Positions 1-10,128 of a DNA stretch of 11,661 nt are shown here, piece by piece; the first letter of the stretch is position 1, and every line of letters begins with the position of its first letter. A program made the position numbers and the translations under genes. The notes under the pieces are model-generated. The model ran no database searches. It was not told the origin of the DNA and saw only the letters and a program-made list of their open reading frames with translations. The DNA comes from Thermomucor indicae-seudaticae (taxonomy: Eukaryota; Mucoromycota; Mucoromycetes; Mucorales; Lichtheimiaceae). The stretch covers positions 1 through 11,661 of the forward strand of contig JSYX01000830.1 in NCBI GenBank assembly GCA_000787465.1, given 5' to 3'.

Positions 1-46
1 CTTGGATTTACTACTTTTGGTAACCAAAGGTTTTCATTAATTATCT

Positions 47-65
47 TATGTCGAAATACGACATA
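47..65. repeat. Short perfect inverted repeat
   Basis: Seven bases at 47-53 (TATGTCG) pair perfectly with 59-65 (CGACATA) around a 5-base loop. It lies just before the first copy of the tandem repeat. The equivalent place before the second copy has no such hairpin. The role is unknown, and a short A/T-flanked hairpin of this kind could arise by chance. Confidence 0.5.
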
Positions 66-71
66 TTGCCT

Positions 72-520
72 ACGTTTTACTTTACGGATTTCACTGACAA
101 CTTGCTATAGATTGGTGGTTTCCCGGGGTCGCTTTCTCGGATCTTTCAGAAGTCTGAGAAAGCGCGGTGGTGGTAATCCAGCCTTTGATGGAGTCTACCA
201 TCTACCCGAACCTCAATATTGCTTATATACTGGGCGGCATAGCTGCCGGTCAGCAGGCATTGCCAAAGAGAAAAAAGTAAGTATCCGCAGATATTTCGAA
301 TGCTTCGGTTTTACGAATTTCACTGACACCTTACTACAGACTGATTGCTCCCTGGGTTCCCTTTTTCGGGTCTTCGAGAGAGACCTGAGAAAGCGGGGAG
401 GAATTGCTCCATCTGCTGATGGGGCTCTGCCGTATGCCCCAACCTCGATGTTGCTTATATGCCCGGCAACATCACTTCATTATATAAAAGAAGTAAAACT
501 TGTCCTCGACAGTTAGTCAA
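72..520. repeat. Degenerate tandem duplication, two ~230-bp copies with a shared hairpin
   Basis: Copy 1 starts near 72 and copy 2 near 301. Landmarks repeat at offsets of 229-232 bp: TTTCACTGACA at 90/319, TGAGAAAGCG at 155/386 and TTGCTTATAT at 219/451. Each copy begins with something like an intron end (CTGAC, then CTATAG or CTACAG). Each then has a hairpin of 13 contiguous pairs counting G-U: 130-142 with 152-164 in copy 1, and 361-373 with 381-393 in copy 2. The reading frames of the copies do not match, because copy 2 has an extra base near 435, so a conserved protein is unlikely. It could be a structured RNA, a decayed mobile repeat or a duplicated exon with its intron. I do not recognise the family. 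Confidence 0.75.
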
Positions 521-1275
521 AAGTTTCAGAAAGTTAAAAAAGGAACATTGGAACATGGGACAACAAGTGGAACAAATATCACATAAAGTAATGAGCAAAC
601 GTGCGTGACATGGAGTGAATAACCAATAAAGAAAAATTCTCTATCTTCACAAAAATCGGAAAATCCAGTGAACACGTAAACGACACAGTATAAAAAAGCC
701 AATCTGAACTTCAGAAAAGCTGATCAAGCACATCGTGTGCGAGCAGCATGGCATTGATTCGGTGGCCTTACCGGTTCTCATAAACGATCCACTTTGCATC
801 TTCTTGGTCATCGGACGGCGGGTTGGCCCATTGTGGAAAAAGAGCTTGATTCAAACGGCAAACCGTCCATACCAGAAGCATTAACATGTCCTTGAACGGC
901 GACTGGCACTTGCCGGCACCATGCAACGCGATTCCATCCACTTCTATTGGGCAACAAGCAACGGAAACACACGCCTTGAATCATCACGTTGGCCTTGTTT
1001 GTGCATGCAGATACCGACTGGCTATGACGGCTCGTTCTTGAGAATGCTTTGTTCTTATTGATCTGTTCGTGGCTAGTGTTTCATTGTATGTGATCCCTGT
1101 CAACTCCGCATATGATCCAGGATAGCTCATGGTCAACAGAGAGCTATGCTTTATGGTTCGAGGTTAATACGCCATACTCCGTCCGTTTAGACGGTTTATA
1201 CCTTTTTGCTTTCTTTCTAAGAGGCACCATACAATATGTACCATAAGCCCCGCGCCTGTAAAATACGCGAATACT
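521..1275. other. Intergenic stretch with a GC-richer, stop-poor pocket (about 705-1065)
   Basis: No gene could be assigned here. Positions 521-704 are A-rich and featureless. From about 705 to 1065 the base composition rises and several frames on both strands stay open for 45-75 codons. On the plus strand one frame runs about 708-890 and, after a single TAA, on to about 1060. On the minus strand one frame runs from about 1000 down to 773 and ends just before a GTAAGG donor-like site. No complete start-to-stop gene, recognised motif or consistent exon chain emerges. It may be a decayed coding fragment or an exon cluster of an unrecognised gene. Positions 1066-1275 look like the DET1 upstream region, with a 7-bp inverted repeat at 1122-1128/1141-1147 and a CCGT/ACGG hairpin near 1180-1195. 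Confidence 0.4.
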
Positions 1276-1383
1276 TTGTGTTTTATACTTCAGCACCAAG
1301 GAAGTAATGATGACAAGGCAACCATTTTTACTTGTCTTCTCCTTTTTCCTTTTTGCAAGATCCGCAACGATACAACCATTGAC
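1276..1383 (+). promoter_or_regulatory. DET1 leader: candidate 5'UTR intron and small uORF
   Basis: GTAATG at 1304 and the pyrimidine-rich acceptor ending TTTTGCAAG at 1359 would make a 56-bp intron just before the DET1 start. If it is removed, the upstream ATG at 1276 opens a 16-codon reading frame. That frame ends at the TGA at 1380-1382, two bases before the ATG at 1384, which would make it a typical translation-dampening uORF. If the intron is retained, the 1276 ATG instead reads in frame into DET1 and adds 36 mostly hydrophobic residues. I favour the 1384 start. This is inference from splice consensus only. Confidence 0.4.
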
Positions 1384-3551
1384 ATGACCCAGAGCAGCTT
1401 CGTGTCCTCTGATCTATATCATCGCAACGTAGCAAACATATATCGAGAGCTCAAAAAACGGGAGCATGGTTGCCATAAGACAAGTTTACATGGCACACGT
1501 AATCTTTACGAATACGTGGCACCAAACTCCACACTGAGAAACGTCATGATTCCCGACAATCCGATCGCCTGCAGATTCACCTTGGATGGAAAGGTAATAA
1601 TTCACAAGGTGTCGGATGTGGCGCGTCCAATTAATAACTCTTCACCGGAACCCTGTCATGTTACCATGGTCTGACGGTTCATTTGTTGCTAAGTACCTCA
1701 TTTGCTTCACTCAATGTCTGAGAGGCATTTTTCTCTATCGGCTAGAAACTTTTATACATCCAAACAGCTGGGATGATGACGAAAACCAGTTTGACAAGAT
1801 ATTTACCTTCGAGCATAAGTGTGCACCACATTTACCTCGTTTCCATCATCTTTGCGCGGATTTCTGTTTGCTCACGGATGACTCACGTCATGTACGTACG
1901 TAAGCAGTTGATTGCGTTGCAAGGTTGTTAAAATCTTTGATCCTCGTTTTTTCCTAGATGATCGTCGCTTCTTCTGAACTGGCTCAATGGGATACATTAA
2001 AATATGGCCCAGAAACGCACAGAATCTGCTATCAAAACTATATTTTTTATGTGATTTCCATTGAATCCGGAAAGGCAGGTGCACTGGCAGAGGTATGACA
2101 TATGAACAAGAAGCTTAGACTCGGTAGGTTACATCGACGATATATCTTCCATGTGAACACATATCACTCGACGACGGTATTGGTGTCAGCTTGCATGAAG
2201 ATATGCTCGCAGTGGTCCTGAAGCGAACGCAGAACGTAAATGTGTATCAGATTCAGGTAAGGTGGCTGCTTTCTTGGAATTAGCATTCTGATACGAATAC
2301 AGATTGTGCTTTTAAAGAAATCAGGAAAACTCTGCCTTGTCCAATCATCAGGAGAGTTTCTATGTCATGATGACGATTACCTTGTAGCTCTTTACGAAGA
2401 AGCCGAAGTCCAGTTCCAGGCATCCAAAAATCACTTGAAGAGCAGTGCAAGGGCGTCATTGGGAGGAGATCGCCATCCTTTGAGCGGATTCATGTCAGCT
2501 AAGCAATATGAGAAGTCTTTTACGATTCATTTGCCAAGCTACATATCCGTTGAATCCGTATGTAGTAAAAACAGTCATAGCTAAAGATGCATATGCAGTA
2601 AAAATACTGATACACGATTTCACCTATAGGCTAATGAAGTGCGTCCATTAAGAGGTCTCCAACAAGCACTGCTTTCCTGGCTCTTTCGAAGAAGTCAGCA
2701 AACGAGGTATGTAAGAAAGAGGTCTGCATTCCCAGCCAGAATGTGTCTTGTGCTGACATTGGTGGCAGTGATACCTGTCTTCAGTACTTTCATAGGTTAT
2801 ACACCTGGTTTACCAAGTTGAAGCTATGGAGAACCGAGTTTCTGGATAAAGAAAGACTCTTGCTCAAGCTAATCCCCTGTGATTTGATGATACAGCGTAT
2901 CCTGGTATGTATCTATGGACGTATCATCTGGCATTCAAATTAAAAGGTATTCTGATCCCCAGGATATAACACCTTCATCATCGGACACTGCTGTCTATGC
3001 GATTTTCCATTTGCCAACGTCATCCATTCTCGATGTGTTTGATGCCTGTGGCACTAAACTGTTACAATACGGTGCCTCTGCAATTATCGGGAGTCGTATT
3101 CCTCTTCAACTGCAGGCTAACTGTCCATGGTTCGATCCTGACCTCTTTCAGTACGATTCTGGGTATTTTCTATCAAGAGAAAGGTACTTAGGCTAGGGTA
3201 ATCAAACCACAGATAGACTATTTTTTTGCAAGCTTACAAAACACCCTGTCTACATAGCACAATAACATCAGTGTCAGTCCTAAGCTTTTATTCGCGTCAA
3301 ACAAATGAATTGTGTTTTCAGCTCAATTTGGGATATCCAGTAGATGAAGAACCTCCTTTCACAAAGTAAGATCCTCTATATATCTGCACTGGAAACAATG
3401 CGTAACTAAAGTGTGGCTCATTTACAGAGTGATCCCAAACCCCGTGTATCCGATGGTAATCACCAGACGTTTATACACACAGTTCGCTTCCACGATCAAT
3501 ATCCATCTGTACAGAAAAGTCAAGCTTTCCTTGGGCTTGACTCCAAATTGA
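1384..3551 (+). CDS. DET1: DET1 (de-etiolated 1) homologue, CUL4-DDB1 ubiquitin ligase component
   Basis: Ten exons join in frame to 524 residues: 1384-1593, 1694-1891, 1958-2074, 2128-2256, 2303-2557, 2630-2706, 2769-2904, 2963-3183, 3258-3365 and 3428-3551. In plants and animals DET1 binds DDB1, DDA1 and a COP10/UBE2E-type E2-like protein and acts with CUL4 and COP1 in nuclear protein turnover. Family landmarks, aligned from memory, run in order. They are a 'LTDDSRH' block near residue 130, 'ESGK' near 172, 'RRSQ' after a leucine-rich stretch near 325, 'DLFQYDSG' near 435, 'FYSRQ' at 458-462 and 'NPVYPMVITRR' at 488-498. Human DET1 has 550 residues; a block of about 45 residues before the 'DLFQYD' region is missing here. 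Intron 3 (2075-2127) looks like a GC-AG intron. The gene ends 62 bp from the DNA2 stop, tail to tail. Family assignment is firm; individual exon edges are less so. Confidence 0.85.
2075..2127 (+). other. DET1 intron 3, probable GC-AG intron
   Basis: Splicing AAG|GCAGGT at 2074/2075 to GGTAG|GTT at 2127/2128 gives a 53-nt intron and a gap-free match to the family across 'ESGK-VTSTIYLPCE'. The only GT alternative, GTATGA at 2093, would leave a 35-nt intron and insert six residues (AGALAE) in a place where the family has none. The GC donor is therefore preferred. Confidence 0.6.
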
Positions 3552-3613
3552 TTCATATGCACATTTGTCCACCTTTGCAAAAACTCAAAGAGATTATATA
3601 CATAGAAAAAAGT
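3552..3613. other. 62-bp convergent intergenic gap between DET1 and DNA2
   Basis: This A/T-rich spacer separates the DET1 TGA (3549-3551) from the DNA2 TAA (complement of 3614-3616). Neither gene has a clear AATAAA inside the gap, so both transcripts probably run into the neighbour's 3' part. On the minus strand an AATAAA lies at 3292-3287, inside DET1 exon 9. Confidence 0.6.
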
Positions 3614-6600
3614 TTAAGAAGCATTATATAGCTCTTGTAGCAGAGGTCGGTTCTTCAAGAAAGCGTTTGTACCCGTGTAGATCTTGTGTTCTCTTCGTTG
3701 TTCTTCTTGTGACTCTGAAGGTGCCGTTACGGTTATGGTATGATCTTTTTGAGCATTTTCACGCAAAGCATAAATCTTTTTAAAGGAGGCATTAGTCATG
3801 AGAACTATAGATTTAAAGGGTGTACATACCCATTTCTTTTCCTCCATCAAGGCAATGAAACGCATAAACAAGGCAGATGTTTCCAAAGTCTTTCTGGATC
3901 CTAAAACGATTATTTTGCTCTTCGCTCGCGTAAAAGCAACATTCAGTCGTCGCCAATCCCGTAAAAGCTCACCGGTCTTTATGTACGCTCAGAGTTAAAT
4001 CATTGATGCAGTTACTCGCATTCATCTTGACCCAGTGTAACCTACATTTCCCTGCGAGTTGCTTCTCACTAGAGACAACAAGACACATTCTTTATCTCGG
4101 CCTTGGTACTTGTCAATTGTTGCGATTTCGACACCAGAACGGGCTTTGAGTAGTTGTGATATAAGGCGCAGTTGCGATCGATATACAGATATAACAACCA
4201 AATCTTCTTCTGGGACACCACAAGCCAAAAGTGTCTCTGTCAACTGGAACACCAGGTCTGCTTCGATGTTGTTCTGTACATTTTCAGCCACGCGTTCCTC
4301 TGTAGCCGGAACAAGATCTGTGTCTATAAAGACTACTTTGCGTCTAATAATGATTCATCAATATCACGGTTTGTTCTACTTTTTTTTCTATCCGTTCTTT
4401 GGCCTTACCTTGGATCAATGACCTCTTCAATCCAGCACGGTTTGCGGCGGCACCGTCCTCCATTATCAGCATGAATCTTTTCTAAACCTTGCTGGCGGCT
4501 TGGCAACCTTAGAGAGCGACTGGCCACTTGTCGATTGGCGCATCTCAATTTGTTGTCGTATACTAGCGTGTTTGAAATAAGCATAATATCTTCGTTCATG
4601 CGATACTGAAACTCCAAGAAGGCAATGGCCTCTGGATGTGCCTCAGCGAGTAGAGTGAAAAGTGACTTTTGCAAGCCATGTACCCGGGCTGCATTATCTC
4701 GGACTACTGGAGGAAGCTGATACTGATCACCGACTAACACAAAAACGTCAGCATAGCGCAGTGGACCGACGCATGCCGGCAAAGTAATCTGGGACGCTTC
4801 ATCAACAATACAATAATCAAACTTCCTTCTTTGAAAAATGTTGCTGTAAAAAAAGTTGCACGTCAGCAAGGCATATGCCTCATGAAGCGCTTTCCCCTCC
4901 CTTCCCCAAAATGGTTGACTTAACTGGTCGATGCTAAGACAAGTTGTGCCAACAACCGGTTTTGACTTGTAGAACTGCTCCAGCCGGGCTACACTTGTCA
5001 GAGTAGGATCGCCGTTCGGCATGCATTCCCGCAAGCGAGGTATGACCTATGAGATTATCACTTAATATTGAGACAAAAGATATCATAAAGTAGAATTACC
5101 CTTTCTGGATTACCCAGACGTAGCACATCGATGCCACTCTCATGAACTTTGGATAAGACATTGTCAAGTGCATTGTGTGTATAAGCTGTCAAGAGGACAG
5201 ACTTGTTTGCTTTAACCAGAGACTTGATGATTTGAGCAGTAGTTGTAGTTTTTCCAGTTCCCGGCATACCGAGAATAAGGGTATAATCCTTTGCTATCAA
5301 AATGAAGTGAATCCATATCAGTTTCTTGTCACAGATACCATAACCATACGGTTTAAAACCTTACCACTCATCACCTTTTCAACGGCAATGCGCTGCGCAG
5401 GATTGAGGCCAGACATAACCTCAGGATCAATCGACTGTGCTGGGACAAAACTCGGTTTTTCAAGATCGACGATAAGTCGTCTTCGTTTCACATCGCCTCC
5501 CTCTTCTTCTCGAGCTACCAAGTTTACAATATTTTGCCTCATCAATGCCATCCCGGCTGAGAGTTCGTCCTTGTCGATACGATATGTTGCTTTGTGATTT
5601 CCGTTCCGAAATACTTGGTTGCAACCTTCGTCGAAGTCAACGTCCTTGTGAGGGACATGGCGCAACGAGCTTGTCAGCTGAACAGAGATAGAGCTACTAT
5701 CAAGCTGCCGTACAAATCCCATGCCAAGGTTAATGTGTCCTTCCGTACTGGATATCACGATTGGGTCACCCACACAGAGCTGTGAGTTTAATAAGGAAGT
5801 CGACTTTGCCGAGCCAGCCGGATTCCGTCGAAAGTTGTAGATATGTTCCAAGTGATTCGCAGAATTTACATCGAGAACCATATCATTTAAACACCTTGCT
5901 TTGGTTTTAGCATTTATACAAGCACGCATTCAAGTGTAAAAGCACACTTACTTTCCAGCCATTTCTCTTACTTCTCCGGGCTGACGCCATATGTCCTTAC
6001 GTATATAGTCGATGTCCTCCTCCTCATGATCGATAAGTCGTTGCCAGTGACGGAAGAATCGCGCAGCATTCTCGTTTATATGCTTTGTTTTCATCTCAAA
6101 CCAGCCGCCCAAACCGCTGGAAGTACCATCCCCGTTCTCCACCGCTTTATGATATATCAGACACGCGTTATTTTGGTTGCAATGCTGGCAAGAATGGAGG
6201 TGTTTGACCATGCCAGGGAGAGCTTGTCGATCATGCATAGCTGCTGCCAGACGATTACGGGCAATAAGTAAAGACCGCAAGTCGTTGTGCGCAGCCGGAA
6301 CAAGATAGAGTTTGTTTAACCGCGAATAATACAGCGCACCAGTGATTACGCCAACGTCTAGTTTAACAGAGTTATCAGTAAGCTCTGCTTATAAGCATAG
6401 CATGGCTATCACAATACCATAGCGGTCACCCATCAGGAGAGTATAAAGCATAGTTTGCGCACGATGGGATATAAAACGGCTGGCCTTGCCTGTCTTGAGC
6501 TCTAAAGGCACAGCGAGCACCTTCTTGTTCGGACTAAGCTTCATTTCAACCGAAGCATCAATCATGCCCTTGAGCCCAAACGTCGGACTCCACAAGTGTT

Positions 6601-7933
6601 CTTCGATATCGAGAATGCGACTGATGGCAACCGTGTTGCAACCCAAGGTATTTGACACAATTGGTCCCATATCGCTGGCTATTTTGGCGTTCGGTTTTGG
6701 TCGGTTGCCAACGTAGGTATCACCAAAGGCTTTGATAGCAGCAATCGTGTTCTCGAGTATACTCATCGCTGTTTCCTCGTCCTGATCGATGGCAAAGAGT
6801 TCCTCCAGAGAGTTCAAGACGACGCGCCGCATCTCCTCACGGATACCTTCTACAGTGAAATCTTCTGCCTGGAGAGCATGCTGGATAATACGGTGGATCA
6901 AATTGCCGTGCACTAGCGCCTCGCTATACTCACTCATGGCTTTGAATTTTTGCTGCAGGATAGATTTTCTAAGACAAAAGAAGCTTTCTGCAACTGCCGT
7001 ACAGGATATCAGACGGTCAGGATGAACAATGATGTATCCCTTGGCGTTGTCGATAATTACATCCGTATTACTCGTAGCTTCCTTTGATGAGGGTATATGC
7101 ACAACGTCACCTAGCACGGATTTTACATGATCAGCGTCTTCGGCTGCTAGCTTATTATGCTTATGAGTACTATTTACCAGCGTGAACATTTGTTTGTAGC
7201 CAGTCCTCCCGTAATCGAACGCGCGTCGCTGAATCCTCATTCTCGTCTAGCAGCACTAAAACCTTGACAGAACAGAATCCGTCAGACATCTTGCCCAAAA
7301 TCAAAAGATCCAAAATTCGTATACTTTTTCAAGAAGGGTCTTTTGATTTGTGTCCATGTATCGCTCGATCATTGTACTGGCAACAATATACCGGGTATAT
7401 CGTGGTTTTTGAACAGAAGGTTTCTTATTATCTTGCTTATTATTATTAATCTCGGCTCTCGCTTCTTCTTTCTGGCTGTTCAGATTGCCTCCTTTGACGT
7501 TTGTCTGATCGCTTAATGGCTCCGTTTTCCCTTGCTTTTGTTTAGCAGCCAAAAGTGTTTCTTCAAGAAAATCGATTGGTATATCGTCTCCAAACATATC
7601 ATCATCATTCTCGTTGTCGCCGTTATTATTATTATCAAAAGATAGCGCCTTATTGACAGGTAAAGAGGAAGGAGATTTTTTCTGCTGTTGCTCTGGCTTA
7701 TCCGTTTTTATCGTATCAACAGCTGCCAGAACCTGTTCCAAATCTTCAATAGGGAAATCGTCGCCAAACATCGAGTCGCTATCATGCGATGTGTGGCCGC
7801 TTTCTGGCGTTTGCGATAAGACTCGTCTCTCTTGTGTGCCGCTGCTAGGTGATATCGAAAATGCAATATCGTTGAAGTCAAGCTTTTTGATATTGCATTC
7901 TCTTTCCATCTTTTGCCTAAACCGTTGTTGCAT
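3614..7933 (-). CDS. DNA2: DNA2, Fe-S nuclease and 5'-3' superfamily 1 helicase
   Basis: Eleven exons (7933-7325, 7262-7178, 7110-6418, 6357-5952, 5894-5365, 5293-5100, 5046-4925, 4843-4409, 4343-4046, 3976-3830, 3775-3614) join to 1226 residues. DNA2 cleaves RPA-coated flaps in Okazaki-fragment maturation and resects double-strand breaks. The RecB-like nuclease domain shows 'LREDW' (~220), Cys277, acidic Asp416 in 'FGLKGMID', Glu435 and Lys437 in 'PLELKTGK', and the other three cluster cysteines C519, C522 and C528 (CX2CX5C). The helicase follows: Walker A 'GMPGTGKT' 783-790, 'VDEAS' 893-897, 'GDQYQLPP' 918-925, 'QYRMN' 959-963, 'DKYQGRD' ~1102 and 'RRLNVAFTRAK' 1133-1143. All active residues I can place are present. 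The first 203 residues are acidic and Asn/Gln-rich, with a duplicated 'MFGDD..PI..LE..L' motif. The start ATG has A at -3. Exon edges were set by frame and family alignment. Confidence 0.93.
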
Positions 7934-9010
7934 CCTTTCTGCGTGTAGGCCTATCGAATGGTGACGTCCAGGCCTTGTTGAATTCTCGCTGCATGTAGAG
8001 GTAACATCAGCATACCGGATCCCACGTTTCCTGCTGTTTCCTTTTCATCGACTTCTTATAATAACAATAACAGTAAAACATGCCTGTTGGTGTTATTCGA
8101 TGTCAGATGATGACAGTTCCTGAAAGTCGGGCTGTCCAGCAGTGCATCACGACTACGCACATTAGAATGATCTATTCTTGAAAAGGTTAAGATTTTATAT
8201 GCAAAATACACCTTCTTCCACTAGGATCCTCACAGGCTGTTCTTTGCCGTTTGTTTAAGCTAGCTGTTGGCGATCTGTAGCTGCTTGAGTCCCATTCTCC
8301 ATCATTGTATGACATTCTGTTTACATGAAAAGGACAAGAAAACAGACGACGCACGCCAAATTTGGGTTTCTCAACGCGTCACGTATCGCGTTTCCATGGA
8401 TTATGTAGCTCGAAACACAATAGTAAAAGATAGCACACCCAGTGCACGCGACTGTGGCATAACAACCGGTAGTTATAGCAATGTAGCCTCGCTTTGTCGA
8501 AAGCAGAAGGCTACTCGTGGACGATACCAACAGAATAGGTGCTTACTGGAAGAGCCTTTGTTTCCGGTACTTTTGTATGACAGATAACCGAAAGTCAGGA
8601 ACGCATAAGCGAGAAAAACTTTCTGAAGCATCCTAACTCAATCCTCAGGCATGGTGTCACAGCATTATGGCCAAACCTTCCGCCAAAATGAATTAAGCAT
8701 GAAGCCTCCTCGATAGTCTGCTTGCTATAACCAAGAGAATCCCGTCCTAACCGATAATATATGTTTAACAATCTGTTGACTCCACAGTTCAGCATTGCTT
8801 GCATCTTTGACCGAGCACATGCTGCCGTCGCTCCACACTGACATCCCAGTTTCGATGCTGTCAATAAACACCTTTCCTCGAAACCAGTCCATCGCATCCC
8901 ATTCCACATTTGAACCACAGTGCATCAACGAGCGAGTAGGCAATTAGTGTAAGAAAACTTGTAATTTCATGACAATAGCCATGCAGCAATATACAAATGA
9001 AGAAACAAGT
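7934..9010. other. Unassigned interval: DNA2 upstream region and RPS14 3' flank
   Basis: No gene is recognised in these 1077 bp. The part next to DNA2 holds its promoter. Two CGCGT cores (8375-8379, inside ACGCGT, and 8387-8391) lie about 440 bp upstream of the DNA2 start. Several frames stay open. Plus 8267-8587 is open for 106 codons. Minus 8530-8321 ends in two hydrophobic stretches that could be membrane segments. Minus 8918-8595 and 8943-8725 overlap in different frames. None shows a motif I can name or a convincing exon chain, and they contradict one another. A small unknown gene cannot be excluded. Confidence 0.4.
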
Positions 9011-9901
<891 letters not shown>

Positions 9902-10128
9902 GATAGCGGATTCAAAAGAGGAGGGAGGCTGGATTAGCCCTTCTTTGACCAGAGATATACAGACCGCTTAGCCACCAATGATTGGACCTCCGTTTCCATA
10001 AATGGAATACCTGTGTTACCTCAAAATTTGAGACACCTGAGCGAGGGCAATAAAGAAAAAGTTGTATGCGCTTTTGGTTGTGGCGGTTTTCTTCAAGACC
10101 TGCCTTTTACAATAGTATTTCAAAAAGC
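9902..10128. promoter_or_regulatory. Divergent RPS14/DUS1 promoter with palindromic CCAAT pair
   Basis: Only 227 bp separate the RPS14 ATG from the favoured DUS1 ATG, so both promoters must share this space. CCAAT (9975-9979) and ATTGG (9981-9985) form a back-to-back pair around a single G, giving one CCAAT box facing each gene. Such boxes are bound by the HAP/NF-Y complex in fungi. No TATA box is evident. The upstream in-frame ATG at 10066 of DUS1 also lies here. Confidence 0.55.

Noticed and set aside
129..170. Resemblance to the 5' end of U2 snRNA (TCGCTTTCTCGG)
   Set aside because: The branch-site recognition sequence and other conserved U2 parts that should follow are missing.
188..280. 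Small open frame of 30 codons in the first tandem copy, followed by a GTAAGT-like sequence
   Set aside because: The second copy carries a frame-breaking extra base, no upstream exon can be joined in frame, and the peptide matches no family I know.
1155..1165. tRNA B-box-like GGTTCGAGGTT
   Set aside because: The flanking bases do not make a T-arm or acceptor stem, and no A box lies at the right distance.
2093..2127. A 35-nt GT-AG intron in DET1
   Set aside because: It is very short and inserts six residues into a gap-free family block; the GC donor at 2075 fits better, though transcripts should decide.
4059..4421. Long plus-strand open frame of 120 codons
   Set aside because: It lies antisense to DNA2 exons 8 and 9, which carry conserved helicase motifs, and has no recognisable features of its own.
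6163..6168. ACGCGT copies at 6163-6168 and 11012-11017
   Set aside because: They fall inside DNA2 and DUS1 coding sequence, and their number matches chance for a window this long.
7144..7177. A 34-nt intron in DNA2 using the acceptor at 7144
   Set aside because: It would add about eleven residues before 'GDVVHI'. The acceptor at 7111 gives a normal 67-nt intron and restores the family's 'GD-hydrophobic-H' spacing.
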